Part shown: piece by piece, positions 34,867 to 43,062 of the stretch
Layout of the letters: each line of letters begins with the position of its first letter
How positions within the stretch are numbered: the stretch's first letter is position 1
Source: Bacteroidota bacterium
Lineage (GTDB): Bacteria > Bacteroidota > Bacteroidia > UKL13-3
Direction of reading: 5' to 3'
NCBI GenBank assembly: GCA_027482225.1
Contig: JAIXWD010000016.1
Location: forward strand, 206,050 to 270,049
Length of the DNA: 64,000 nt
The notes under the pieces: model-generated
Database searches by the model: none
The model's input: only the letters and a program-made list of their open reading frames with translations
What the model was told of the DNA's origin: nothing
Made by a program: the position numbers and the translations under genes

Positions 34867-35913
34867 TCACAAATCTGATATCGTTAATTTAACCTTATCT
34901 GTGGTTGGGTGAGCTGTACAGGTTAAAATACGACCCTCAATTACATCTTTATCTGTTAATACTTGGTTGTAATGCAGATGAACAGAACCACTATTTAATT
35001 GGCAAACACAACTGCTACACATTCCGCGCATACAACTGTATGGAAGTTCTATGTTGTTTTTTTGTGCAGCTTGTAAAATGGTTTGTCCAGCTTTTAAGTT
35101 TATAGTATGATTGGTGTTGTCTACGATAATAGTTACCTCTGAATCGGTGTATTCAGGTGTTTCTCCATCTCTTAATAAACCTCCCTCATCATCTTCGTCT
35201 TCATGTGATGTAAATGTCTCTTTATATAATTGCTCTTGGCTAAAGCCCATGGTAAGTAGGGTTATAAAAATCATTTCCATGAATACAAATGGTCCGCAGG
35301 TGTAAAATATAACATCTTTTTTATTGGGCACTTTTTGTGATACAATTTCTTCAAGCATAAATCGGTTTAGCCTTGCCTTCATTAGGTTTTTGTTGTCGCT
35401 AAACAACCAAATTATTTCAAATCTATTCTTAAATTGTTGTGTGAGTTTATTTAACTCATCATAAAAAATACAATCATCTTTGCTTGAGTTAGAATAAGTC
35501 AAAAGCACTTTGCTGGTACTCATAAACAAAGTTTGTTTTATCAATCCTAAAATAGGGCCGATGCCAACACCGGCTGCCATAAAAAACAAATGACTGGGTA
35601 AATTATTCGATAAAATAAATCTCCCATTTGGTTTTAGTATATTAATAGAATCACTTATTTTAAGTTTATTGTGTAAATAACGTGTTGCTTCTCCATTTTC
35701 TATCAGTTTAACGGCAATGCATAATTCATGATCAATCTCACTTGCACTACATAACGAATATGGTCTGCGAATTTCTCTACCATCAATATTTAATACTATG
35801 GTAATATATTGACCAGTATAGTATTTAAAATTCTTAGGGATGTCAAAATAAATACATTTTGAATCGTTGGTGGCCGAAATTATTTTTTTTGTAATGATTG
35901 TAAAATCTGACAT
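34867..35913 (-). CDS. ferredoxin-NADP reductase-like protein with 2Fe-2S domain (PaaE-like)
   Basis: A 348-residue soluble electron-transfer protein. From N to C: an FAD-binding barrel (YTGQYITIVL, RRPYSLCSASE near residue 55), an NAD(P)-binding domain (FMAAGVGIGPILGLIKQTL near 110, FYTCGPFVFMEMIF near 208), and a plant-type 2Fe-2S domain with Cys spacing C-x4-C-x2-C (CMRGMCSSC near 292) and the fourth Cys in GRILTCTAHP. This order is that of PaaE/HmpX-like reductases that feed electrons to oxygenases or desaturases. No oxygenase is adjacent, so the partner is unknown. An acidic insertion (SHEDEDDEGG) links the last two domains. Confidence 0.88.
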   Translation of the reverse strand: MSDFTIITKKIISATNDSKCIYFDIPKNFKYYTGQYITIVLNIDGREIRRPYSLCSASEIDHELCIAVKLIENGEATRYLHNKLKISDSINILKPNGRFILSNNLPSHLFFMAAGVGIGPILGLIKQTLFMSTSKVLLTYSNSSKDDCIFYDELNKLTQQFKNRFEIIWLFSDNKNLMKARLNRFMLEEIVSQKVPNKKDVIFYTCGPFVFMEMIFITLLTMGFSQEQLYKETFTSHEDEDDEGGLLRDGETPEYTDSEVTIIVDNTNHTINLKAGQTILQAAQKNNIELPYSCMRGMCSSCVCQLNSGSVHLHYNQVLTDKDVIEGRILTCTAHPTTDKVKLTISDL

Positions 35914-36133
35914 ACTATTTTAGGTTTTTATCCAATCGATATTTACAATAATAGATGTATTCGCACACTTTTTTGTTTTGTTTTAGGCGCATCGGCATTT
36001 GTTTAATCAGGTTATTAGTTTTAAAATTTTATGAATAAATGAGTAAATTCTCTGATTAAAATCAGATTTTTGTTTGCTTGAAACTTATGTCTGATGTTCG
36101 GCTGATGTGTTTTATTTGCACCTTAATAACGCA

Positions 36134-36370
36134 ATGGAAATCATAATTATTTATCCGGTTTTTGTTGGTATGGGTATTGCCACCGCTGAACTTGCTAGTC
36201 AAAAAGGTTATAAAGCAAGGTGGTGGTTTTTATTCGGAATGCTAATTCCTTTGATATCAACCATAATATTATTCATGCTTAATAATAAGCGAATACATGA
36301 ATTATCTGAAACCATTACACAACCCAATGTTACACATAATGATAAAATATTGTATAAAAAACCTATATAA
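36134..36370 (+). CDS. small membrane protein of unknown function
   Basis: A 78-residue protein from the ATG at 36134; a GTG at 36107 is open but probably lies before the transcript start. It has two hydrophobic segments, IIIIYPVFVGMGIATAEL and WWFLFGMLIPLISTIILFML, separated by a basic turn (ASQKGYKARW), and a polar tail. This resembles the many short two-helix proteins with a K-G-x-x-x-x-W-W-F motif that I have seen described only as hypothetical in bacteria. It ends 26 bases before ccmC and could be co-transcribed with it; a function in cytochrome assembly is not indicated by the sequence. Confidence 0.65.
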   Translation: MEIIIIYPVFVGMGIATAELASQKGYKARWWFLFGMLIPLISTIILFMLNNKRIHELSETITQPNVTHNDKILYKKPI

Positions 36371-36396
36371 TTTGTGGTTCATATAACTACCTTTGT

Positions 36397-37062
36397 ATGG
36401 TGATTAAATGGTGGAAAATATTAGGTGCGCTATTGGTTTTATACGCACTTATCTGGGGGTTAATAACACCCATACCTAAGCTTGCAATTTTAGAAGAAAG
36501 CATACGTAACTTATTTTACCACGTACCCATGTGGTTTGGTATGGTACTATTATTATTAGGCTCAATGGTTAACGCAATTAAATTTTTGCGTAAAGGTTAC
36601 TTAAAGGATGATATCAAATCGGCACAACTTACAAACGTTGGAGTTTTGTTTGGTATGATGGGTATTGTAACTGGAATGATTTGGGCTAAAAATACTTGGG
36701 GTGCATATTGGACAAACGATCCAAAGTTAAATAGTGCTGCCATAGGTATGTTGATTTATCTAGCCTACATCGTTTTGCGCAGTAGCATTGAAGATGAAGA
36801 AAAACGTGCTCGAGTTTCGGCCGTATACAATATATTTAGTTTTCCCATTTTCGTGGTGTTAATTTTTATTTTACCCCGATTAACTGCTAGTTTGCACCCA
36901 GGTAATGGTGGTAATCCTGGGTTTAATAGTTATGATTTAGATAGCAAACTACGTTTGGTGTTTTATCCGGCAGTAATTGGTTGGACGTTAATAGGATATT
37001 GGATTGCTGATTTGGCCATTCGTAAAGAAATTATAAAACAAAAACAAATTGACAATGAATAG
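36397..37062 (+). CDS. ccmC: cytochrome c maturation haem-export protein CcmC
   Basis: CcmC binds haem with a tryptophan-rich periplasmic loop and loads it onto CcmE. The 221-residue protein has six transmembrane helices and the family marks: YHVPMWF near residue 41 (first haem-ligand His42), the WWD-like motif WGAYWTNDPK at 101-110, and SLHPGN near 168 (second His). It is the first gene of a tight ccmC-ccmD-ccmE cluster; the next start overlaps its stop by eight bases. The ABC components ccmA and ccmB are not in the window. Confidence 0.9.
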   Translation: MVIKWWKILGALLVLYALIWGLITPIPKLAILEESIRNLFYHVPMWFGMVLLLLGSMVNAIKFLRKGYLKDDIKSAQLTNVGVLFGMMGIVTGMIWAKNTWGAYWTNDPKLNSAAIGMLIYLAYIVLRSSIEDEEKRARVSAVYNIFSFPIFVVLIFILPRLTASLHPGNGGNPGFNSYDLDSKLRLVFYPAVIGWTLIGYWIADLAIRKEIIKQKQIDNE

Positions 37063-37222
37063 TATACTTAATACAATCTTGTTGCAAACACAAGTTGCTA
37101 CAGAGCAAGCTACATCTCTTAAATTTGAAGTTACGGTAGCTGTAATTGCCGTTATATTTATTGGTATTGTTGGATACTTAATTAGTATCGACAGAAAACT
37201 TTCAAAACTAGAAAATAAATAG
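37055..37222 (+). CDS. CcmD-like single-pass membrane protein
   Basis: A 55-residue protein from an ATG that overlaps the ccmC stop (ATGAATAG). It has a short polar N-terminus, one hydrophobic helix (VTVAVIAVIFIGIVGYLI) and a Lys-rich cytoplasmic end (SIDRKLSKLENK). The size, single helix, basic tail and position between ccmC and ccmE are those of CcmD, which helps release haem-loaded CcmE from CcmABC. CcmD sequences are too short and variable for a family assignment by motif, so the call rests on topology and position. It is easily missed by gene finders with a length cutoff. Confidence 0.75.
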   Translation: MNSILNTILLQTQVATEQATSLKFEVTVAVIAVIFIGIVGYLISIDRKLSKLENK

Positions 37223-37226
37223 AGCG

Positions 37227-37613
37227 ATGAAAAATACGCATATTACTATCATCGCTTTAATAGCTGTTGCTATTGGCGCTATCATTAGCACTTATGGTGA
37301 CTCAAGTACTTACGAGGGTTTCACCAAAGCAGCCGAAAACCCCGATAAAGAGTACCATGTGGTTGGTGTTTTAAATAAAGAAAAACCACGCGAGTATAAT
37401 CCGCAGTTAGACGCAAACTTATTTACATTTTATTTAATAGACGAGCAGGGTAAAGAAAGTAAAGTAGTTTATAGAGCCCCAGAACCTGCCGATTTTGAAC
37501 GTAGCGAAAAAGTGGTTTTAATTGGAAAAATGAATGGCGATTATTTTGAAGCCAACAAAATTTTGTTAAAATGCCCAAGTAAGTATAATGAAGGACAAGC
37601 ACCTCAAGGATAA
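37227..37613 (+). CDS. ccmE: haem chaperone CcmE, CXXXY variant
   Basis: CcmE carries haem from CcmC to the CcmF lyase. The 128-residue protein has an N-terminal anchor helix (ITIIALIAVAIGAIISTYG) and an OB-fold beta barrel with YHVVGVLN and FTFYLIDEQGKESKVVYRAPEPADFERSE read in segments, then VVLIGKMNGDYFEANKILLKC. The haem-attachment motif is the unusual part: where the classical protein has H-x-x-x-Y, this one has C116-P-S-K-Y120. Cys variants are known from some archaea, sulfate reducers and other bacteria and are thought to be a functional alternative that often lacks CcmH. It starts four bases after the CcmD-like gene, in the same operon. Confidence 0.88.
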   Translation: MKNTHITIIALIAVAIGAIISTYGDSSTYEGFTKAAENPDKEYHVVGVLNKEKPREYNPQLDANLFTFYLIDEQGKESKVVYRAPEPADFERSEKVVLIGKMNGDYFEANKILLKCPSKYNEGQAPQG

Positions 37614-37633
37614 TATATTTTGCCAATAAAATT

Positions 37634-37668
37634 AAACGCCCGACTGAATTAATCTATCGGGCGTTTTT
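37634..37668 (+). terminator. terminator after ccmE
   Basis: A perfect 10-bp stem (37634-37643 with 37657-37666) with a 13-base loop, followed by further T residues. It ends the ccmC-D-E transcript and makes ccmF a separate unit. Confidence 0.8.
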
Positions 37669-37808
37669 AATGCTATCTGTTTATAAGTCAATACACAGCA
37701 AAATCAAATAACCTAATCTTATAACCAAGTGTAAAATAAGCATACAACAAGGCTTTTTTGTGATTTTAAAGGTTATTTTTGCACTCAAATATTAATGCAT
37801 TTTATATC

Positions 37809-40208
37809 GTGAACGAAGTACAATTTATTGGCGAACGACTGATATACGGAAACCTAGGGCATTTAGCCGTTGTAGTTTCATTTGGTACAGCTATTATCTC
37901 AACCTTTGCATATTTATTTGCTGCGAATAACCCCCAGGAAAAGTCGTGGCAAAAAATTGCAACAGCCGCATTTTATACCCACACAATATCTGTACTCAGT
38001 GTAGTTTTGATGTTGTTTTTAATTATTCGTTTGCATTTGTTCGAGTACCATTATGCTTGGCAACATTCATCTACTGACTTACCACTTGAGTACATGGTAT
38101 CATGTTTTTGGGAAGGACAAGAAGGTAGTTTTCTATTATGGATTTTTTGGCATGTAGTAATTGGTAATATATTGGTACGTTCAGCCAAATCATGGAAATT
38201 TGAAGTAATGGCGGTGGTAATGATGTGCCAAATTGTGCTTACATCAATGCTTATTGGGGTTAAAATTTTAGGATACAAAATTGGCAGCAGTCCTTTTGAA
38301 TTATTGCGCAATGCAATAGAAGGTCCAATATTTAAACAAGCCGATTACCTCAGTAAAATTAAAGACGGAAATGGGTTAAATCCTTTATTACAAAATTATT
38401 GGATGGTTATTCACCCACCCACATTGTTTTTTGGATTTGCCACCACCATTGTTCCGTTTGCATATGTAATTGCAGGCTTATGGAAACGTGATTATGTAGG
38501 TTGGTTAAAACCTGCTTTGCCATGGGCACTAATTAGTGTTATGGTGTTGGGTACAGGTATTATTATGGGAGGTTTCTGGGCATACGAAAGTTTAAGTTTT
38601 GGTGGTTATTGGGCCTGGGATCCGGTAGAGAATGCATCACTTGTTCCTTGGTTGATTTTAATTGCTGGTGTACACGTAATGATTATATACAAAACAACAG
38701 GTAATGCGTTAATTGTTGGCATGATACTGATTATTTCAACTTTCTTATTGGTGTTATACGCAACTTTTTTAACCCGTAGTGGTATTTTAGGAAATGCATC
38801 TGTTCATTCATTTACAGATTTAGGCATGAGCGGGCAGTTGTTGTTGTTTATGTTTGTTTTTCTTGGATTATCAGTTTTTATGCTGGTTAAACGTTGGAAA
38901 GAGTTACCACGAAGTGCCAAAGATGAAGATGCTTACACCCGTGAATTCTGGATGTTTATTGGCAGTTTGGTTCTAACTATTTCTGCATTTCAAATAATTC
39001 TAACCACATCACTACCTGTTTTTAATAAAGTGTTTGGAACTAATATGGCTCCTCCTAGCGATGTTATTCAACATTATAACAAATGGCAAATGCCAATGGC
39101 CATTATCATTGCATTACTTACGGGTATTGCTCAGTTGTTAAAATATAAAAAAAATACTAGGGAGGGATTGATTAATATTTTAACTCAAGCTGCTATATCA
39201 ATTGTACTATCTGCTGTAGCCATGTTCTTATTAGAACTTAAAAATTGGTTTTATGTTGGGTTAATGTTTGCTTCTGTTTATGCGATTGTAGCAAACTTAT
39301 TTACCATGCGGCCTTATTTAACTGGTAAGTTTAAAATGGCTGGAGCAAACGTTGCGCACATCGGTTTTGGATTATTATTAGTTGGTGTATTGGTTTCTTC
39401 TGCCAATAAACAAGTAATATCCATTAATCAAAGCGGTATGCAATTAAACCCCGAATTTGATGCACAAGCCAATATGGAGCATGTTTACCTTGAAAAAGGT
39501 AAATCTTTACGTATGGGTGATTATGAAATTGAGTATAAGGCAGACTCAACAGAATGGGTTAATAATTATTTTCAGGTACATTATAAAAAAATCAAACCAA
39601 ATTCTAATGAGGTTGATTATGAATTTGATTTATATCCAAATGCACAAATCAATCCTAAAATGGGATTGGTAGCAAACCCTGATACCAAACATTACATCAG
39701 CCATGATGTATTTACATACGTAAGTTCTGTGCCAAAAGAAAAAACAACCAAGTTTGTTCACGAAAAATTACATGAAGTTAAACTTGGCGATACCATATAC
39801 ACCAACGATGGTTATGCTATATTAGAGAACATAAACTCTAACGCAAAAGAATCTAACTTAGATGTTAAGAATTTAAGTTTGTTAATTGCTGCAGAGTTAA
39901 AAGTTTATGCATTAAATGGTACTTATAGTGCTACTCCAATGTACGGAATACGAGAGAATTCAGAGATTAAGTTTGAAAGTATTGTTGATGAAGCAAAGTT
40001 GAGATTTAAGTTTATGGGGGTTAATCCTCAAACCAAAACCATAACCATAGAAACTGCTGAGCAAGATACCAGTGGAGATTTTATTATAATGAAAGCTATT
40101 GTATTTCCTTGGATTAATTTTGTTTGGGCAGGAACTATTATCATGATTGTTGGCTTTCTATTGGCTATTTGGCGTAGATTGTCTGAAAATCAACGTTTGC
40201 GAAATTAG
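37809..40208 (+). CDS. ccmF: cytochrome c haem lyase CcmF-like protein
   Basis: CcmF takes haem from CcmE and joins it to apocytochrome c. The protein has about 800 residues (799 from the GTG at 37809). It has many transmembrane helices, the tryptophan-rich motif FGGYWAWDPVENASLVPWL near 270, an upstream YMVSCFWEGQEGSFLLWIFW block with conserved Trp and His residues, and MVIHPPTLFFGFA. The periplasmic domain (about residues 560-760) is followed by a last helix. The open frame begins at a TTG at 37779, but that codon overlaps the TATTTTTG promoter-like box at 37774-37781, so the GTG is the better start. ccmG and ccmH are not in the window. Confidence 0.9.
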   Translation: MNEVQFIGERLIYGNLGHLAVVVSFGTAIISTFAYLFAANNPQEKSWQKIATAAFYTHTISVLSVVLMLFLIIRLHLFEYHYAWQHSSTDLPLEYMVSCFWEGQEGSFLLWIFWHVVIGNILVRSAKSWKFEVMAVVMMCQIVLTSMLIGVKILGYKIGSSPFELLRNAIEGPIFKQADYLSKIKDGNGLNPLLQNYWMVIHPPTLFFGFATTIVPFAYVIAGLWKRDYVGWLKPALPWALISVMVLGTGIIMGGFWAYESLSFGGYWAWDPVENASLVPWLILIAGVHVMIIYKTTGNALIVGMILIISTFLLVLYATFLTRSGILGNASVHSFTDLGMSGQLLLFMFVFLGLSVFMLVKRWKELPRSAKDEDAYTREFWMFIGSLVLTISAFQIILTTSLPVFNKVFGTNMAPPSDVIQHYNKWQMPMAIIIALLTGIAQLLKYKKNTREGLINILTQAAISIVLSAVAMFLLELKNWFYVGLMFASVYAIVANLFTMRPYLTGKFKMAGANVAHIGFGLLLVGVLVSSANKQVISINQSGMQLNPEFDAQANMEHVYLEKGKSLRMGDYEIEYKADSTEWVNNYFQVHYKKIKPNSNEVDYEFDLYPNAQINPKMGLVANPDTKHYISHDVFTYVSSVPKEKTTKFVHEKLHEVKLGDTIYTNDGYAILENINSNAKESNLDVKNLSLLIAAELKVYALNGTYSATPMYGIRENSEIKFESIVDEAKLRFKFMGVNPQTKTITIETAEQDTSGDFIIMKAIVFPWINFVWAGTIIMIVGFLLAIWRRLSENQRLRN

Positions 40209-40408
40209 GTTTAGGAAGTTGATATCACAATATTGACTTATTGAGTTTACTTTGGGTATGATCAGCAATGGAATAAAGACCTAAAAGGGCTTTCTAGTAG
40301 ATAGGATTATTAACTTTAATAAACAACCTATCAACCATTTGTCAATCAATTTGCCTAGAAGGTGTAAATTAATTATGTTTATACTTCAATTGATATAATT
40401 TAATTTTA

Positions 40409-41188
40409 TTGAAAACTGCTGTTATCATAGGATCTGGAAATGTAGCCACTTGTTTTGCAAAAGTATTTGTAAAAAAGGGCATTTCAATTGATGCTGTTTA
40501 TAGTCGTAATTTAAATCATGCAAAACAACTTGCAGATAAAGTGGGAGGTATTGCGATTAATAATTTTAATAAACTTCCTATCAATGCCGATTTATATTTA
40601 ATTGCGGTTAGTGATAATGCTATAGAAAATGTTTCAAACCAATTAAAGGTGAATGGATTGGTATTGCATACATCTGGTTTTACTGCTATGGCTACATTAA
40701 AAAACAATAAGCGATACGGGGTTTTTTATGGTCTGCAAACCTTTAATAAAAACTCAAAAACTGATTTAGATAATGTTCCTTTTTTAATAGAAGCATCAAG
40801 TCTTGAAGATGAAAAAATATTAATGCATTTTGCTTTAAGTATCAGTAAAAATGTACAAGTGGCAAATACAGATCAACGCCAAGCATTGCATGTTGCAGCG
40901 GTGTTTGCCAATAATTTTTCTAACCACCTATTTGCAATTGCAAAACAATTGTTGGAGCAGCACCAATTGTCGTTCGATTTATTAAAGCCTATTATTTTGC
41001 AAACAGCTCAAAATGCAGTAACACATAATCCTATTGATGTTCAAACTGGACCTGTTGTTAGAAATGATACAGCTACTATTTCTGCCCATCTAGAAGTTTT
41101 AAAGCAATACCCTGAGTATAGACAGATTTATGAATTAATTAGTAAAAGCATACGTGAGCTTCATGTTAATTCAACTAAAAATAATTGA
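40409..41188 (+). CDS. DUF2520 family NADP-binding dehydrogenase-like protein
   Basis: A 259-residue two-domain protein. The N-terminal Rossmann domain starts KTAVIIGSGNVATCFAKVF and continues with DLYLIAVSDNAIENV and LVLHTSGFTAM. The C-terminal helical DUF2520 domain contains ALHVAAVFANNFSNHLFAIAKQLL. It resembles F420-dependent/pyrroline-5-carboxylate-reductase-like oxidoreductases, and the true substrate is unknown. The start is a TTG at 40409, needed to keep the beta strand before the glycine loop. It is seven bases upstream of kdsC, an association that I believe is common in Bacteroidota. The 200 bases upstream contain no gene and no strong hairpin. Confidence 0.85.
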   Translation: MKTAVIIGSGNVATCFAKVFVKKGISIDAVYSRNLNHAKQLADKVGGIAINNFNKLPINADLYLIAVSDNAIENVSNQLKVNGLVLHTSGFTAMATLKNNKRYGVFYGLQTFNKNSKTDLDNVPFLIEASSLEDEKILMHFALSISKNVQVANTDQRQALHVAAVFANNFSNHLFAIAKQLLEQHQLSFDLLKPIILQTAQNAVTHNPIDVQTGPVVRNDTATISAHLEVLKQYPEYRQIYELISKSIRELHVNSTKNN

Positions 41189-41195
41189 TGGAATT

Positions 41196-41717
41196 ATGAT
41201 GAATAAAGAATTAGAAAATATTAAGTGTTTTGTGTTTGATGTTGATGGAGTTTTAACAGATGGAATGACCCTTGCATTAGAAAGTGGCGAACAAGCTAGG
41301 GCATTTAATATTAAAGATGGTTATGGGATAGAGCGTGCTTTACTTGCTGGTTTTCATTTGGCTATTATAAGCGGAGGGAGTCAAATTGGTGTTCGTAAGC
41401 GATTAGAGTTTTTAAAAATAAAACATATTTATTTAGGTGTTAAAAATAAGTTACACGTGCTCACTCAATTGTGTGAAGAAATTAAGGTAAAACCTGAAGA
41501 AATTCTTTATGTGGGTGATGATTTACCAGATTATGAAGTAATGCAATCGATTGGTATTCCTTGTTGTCCAGCTGATGCAGTGAATGATATTAAAGAAGTT
41601 TCTAAGTATGTTTGCGATAACAATGGTGGACATGGTTGCGTAAGAGAAGTAATAGAAATGGTGATGCGTAGACAAGGAAAATGGATGCGTTTTGAAAATG
41701 AAAATATAAATAACTAA
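41196..41717 (+). CDS. kdsC: KdsC-type HAD phosphatase (Kdo-8-phosphate phosphatase)
   Basis: KdsC removes phosphate from 3-deoxy-D-manno-octulosonate 8-phosphate to give Kdo for the lipopolysaccharide core. The 173-residue cap-less HAD protein starts at the ATG at 41196 (a second ATG is at 41199; an open extension to 41154 overlaps the previous gene). It has motif I FDVDGVLTDG (Asp15, Asp17), motif II IISGGS, the GVKNKLHVL segment with the conserved Lys, motif III VGDDLPDYEVM, and the tail HGCVREVIEMVM that closes over the substrate. A role in sialic acid synthesis is less likely here. Confidence 0.92.
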   Translation: MMNKELENIKCFVFDVDGVLTDGMTLALESGEQARAFNIKDGYGIERALLAGFHLAIISGGSQIGVRKRLEFLKIKHIYLGVKNKLHVLTQLCEEIKVKPEEILYVGDDLPDYEVMQSIGIPCCPADAVNDIKEVSKYVCDNNGGHGCVREVIEMVMRRQGKWMRFENENINN

Positions 41718-41748
41718 ACAACGTTATTTATATAACAAAAGATCATAT

Positions 41749-43008
41749 ATGAAACATTTTACATTTTTGTTTTTTTACCTGGTTTTTATACATACAGCAA
41801 ATGCAAATAGGGTGCTTGTGCCTATGGATCCATCACAAAAAAACCACTTAAAAGCATATGGAGTTGCTTATTGGGTTCTTAAACAAGATTTAGATGTAGA
41901 TTGGTTACTTAACTACCGTGATGGAAGTTTTATGTTGCCATACACTGATGCCATAGAGAAAGAATGCAGGATACGTGGTGTATCTTACGAGTTAATTAGT
42001 GAAGCAGAATTTGGTTTGATATTAAATGAAATTGCCAAACCGGATGTAAATATGGAGTTGGTTAAGCTACATAAAGCCCCCAAAATTGCTGTGTATTCAC
42101 CCAAAACGAAACAACCTTGGGATGATGCTGTAACCATGGTGTTAACCTATGCAGAAATACCTTATGAAACTGTTTTTGATGATGAAGTACTATCTGGAAA
42201 ATTACCCACCTACGATTGGTTGCACCTACACCACGAGGATTTTACAGGCCAGTATGGGAAGTTTTGGGCTTCGTTTCAAAACGCTGCATGGTACCAAGCG
42301 GAGGTAAGAGAAAATGAAGGGATGGCTGCTAAACATGGATTTAAAAAAGTTAGTGAGTTGAAATTGGCCGTAGCAAAAAAAATAAGAGACTTTGTTGCTG
42401 GAGGTGGCTTTTTATTTGCTATGTGTAGTGCCACCGATAGTTATGATATTGCCTTGGCTGCTGATGGTGTTGATATTTGTGAGTCGATGTTTGATGGCGA
42501 CCCCGCAGACAATGCAGCAGATGGTAAATTAAATTACCAAAATACATTTGCGTTCAAAGATTTTAAATTAAAAATGAACCCATACGAATACGAGTATTCG
42601 TATATTGATAACACGCCCGAAACACGACCTGTAACTGAACAAAATGATGTATTTACCTTGTTTGACTTTTCAGCAAAATGGGATGTTGTACCAACTATGT
42701 TATGCCAAAACCACACCAAAGTGTTAAAAGGGTTTTACGGACAAACCACTGCTTATCGCAAGCAGTTTATTAAAAGTGATGTATTGGTGTTGGGAGAAAC
42801 TAAAACACTTGGAGAAGCACGATATATTCATGGCACATCGGGTAAAGGCACTTGGACATTTTATGGTGGACACGACCCTGAAGATTACCAACACCAAGTA
42901 GGAGAGCCACCTACAGATTTAAACTTACATCCCAACTCACCGGGATATAGGTTAATATTAAACAATATTTTGTTTCCATCTGCCAAGAAGAAAAAAATGA
43001 AAACGTAA
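41749..43008 (+). CDS. exported protein with a glutamine-amidotransferase-like fold ('asparagine synthetase B')
   Basis: A 419-residue exported protein (signal peptide, cleavage near TANA, residue 19). The opening VLVPMDPSQKNHLKAYGVAYW and IAVYSPKTKQPWDDAV belong to a group that, as I recall, is labelled 'asparagine synthetase B' in Bacteroidota databases. The central GGGFLFAMCSATDSYD block resembles the nucleophile elbow of class I glutamine amidotransferases, with Cys229 as a candidate nucleophile. The later GTSGKGTWTFYGGHDPEDYQHQ carries a conserved His. A secreted amide-bond hydrolase is possible, but a synthetase reaction is unlikely outside the cytoplasm. It is followed by a terminator and is probably monocistronic. 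Confidence 0.7.
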   Translation: MKHFTFLFFYLVFIHTANANRVLVPMDPSQKNHLKAYGVAYWVLKQDLDVDWLLNYRDGSFMLPYTDAIEKECRIRGVSYELISEAEFGLILNEIAKPDVNMELVKLHKAPKIAVYSPKTKQPWDDAVTMVLTYAEIPYETVFDDEVLSGKLPTYDWLHLHHEDFTGQYGKFWASFQNAAWYQAEVRENEGMAAKHGFKKVSELKLAVAKKIRDFVAGGGFLFAMCSATDSYDIALAADGVDICESMFDGDPADNAADGKLNYQNTFAFKDFKLKMNPYEYEYSYIDNTPETRPVTEQNDVFTLFDFSAKWDVVPTMLCQNHTKVLKGFYGQTTAYRKQFIKSDVLVLGETKTLGEARYIHGTSGKGTWTFYGGHDPEDYQHQVGEPPTDLNLHPNSPGYRLILNNILFPSAKKKKMKT

Positions 43009-43016
43009 CTATAAAC

Positions 43017-43041
43017 AAAAAGCCACTGATGTGGCTTTTTG
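43017..43041. terminator. bidirectional terminator between two convergent genes
   Basis: A perfect 10-bp stem (43017-43026 with 43031-43040) with a four-base TGAT loop, A-rich on the left and T-rich on the right. It serves the exported-protein gene and, from the other side, the response-regulator gene. Confidence 0.82.
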
Positions 43042-43062
43042 TTTAATAAAAATTAGTGCGTG

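Noticed and set aside
36107-36133. GTG start at 36107 for the small membrane protein
   Set aside because: The nine added residues (through HLNNA) span a TATTTGCACC element that looks like a promoter end, and the ATG at 36134 places the first hydrophobic helix at the N-terminus.
40209-40408. A structured RNA in the 200-base gap before the DUF2520 gene
   Set aside because: There are only short, A+T-rich complementarities and no conserved-looking stem or T-run.
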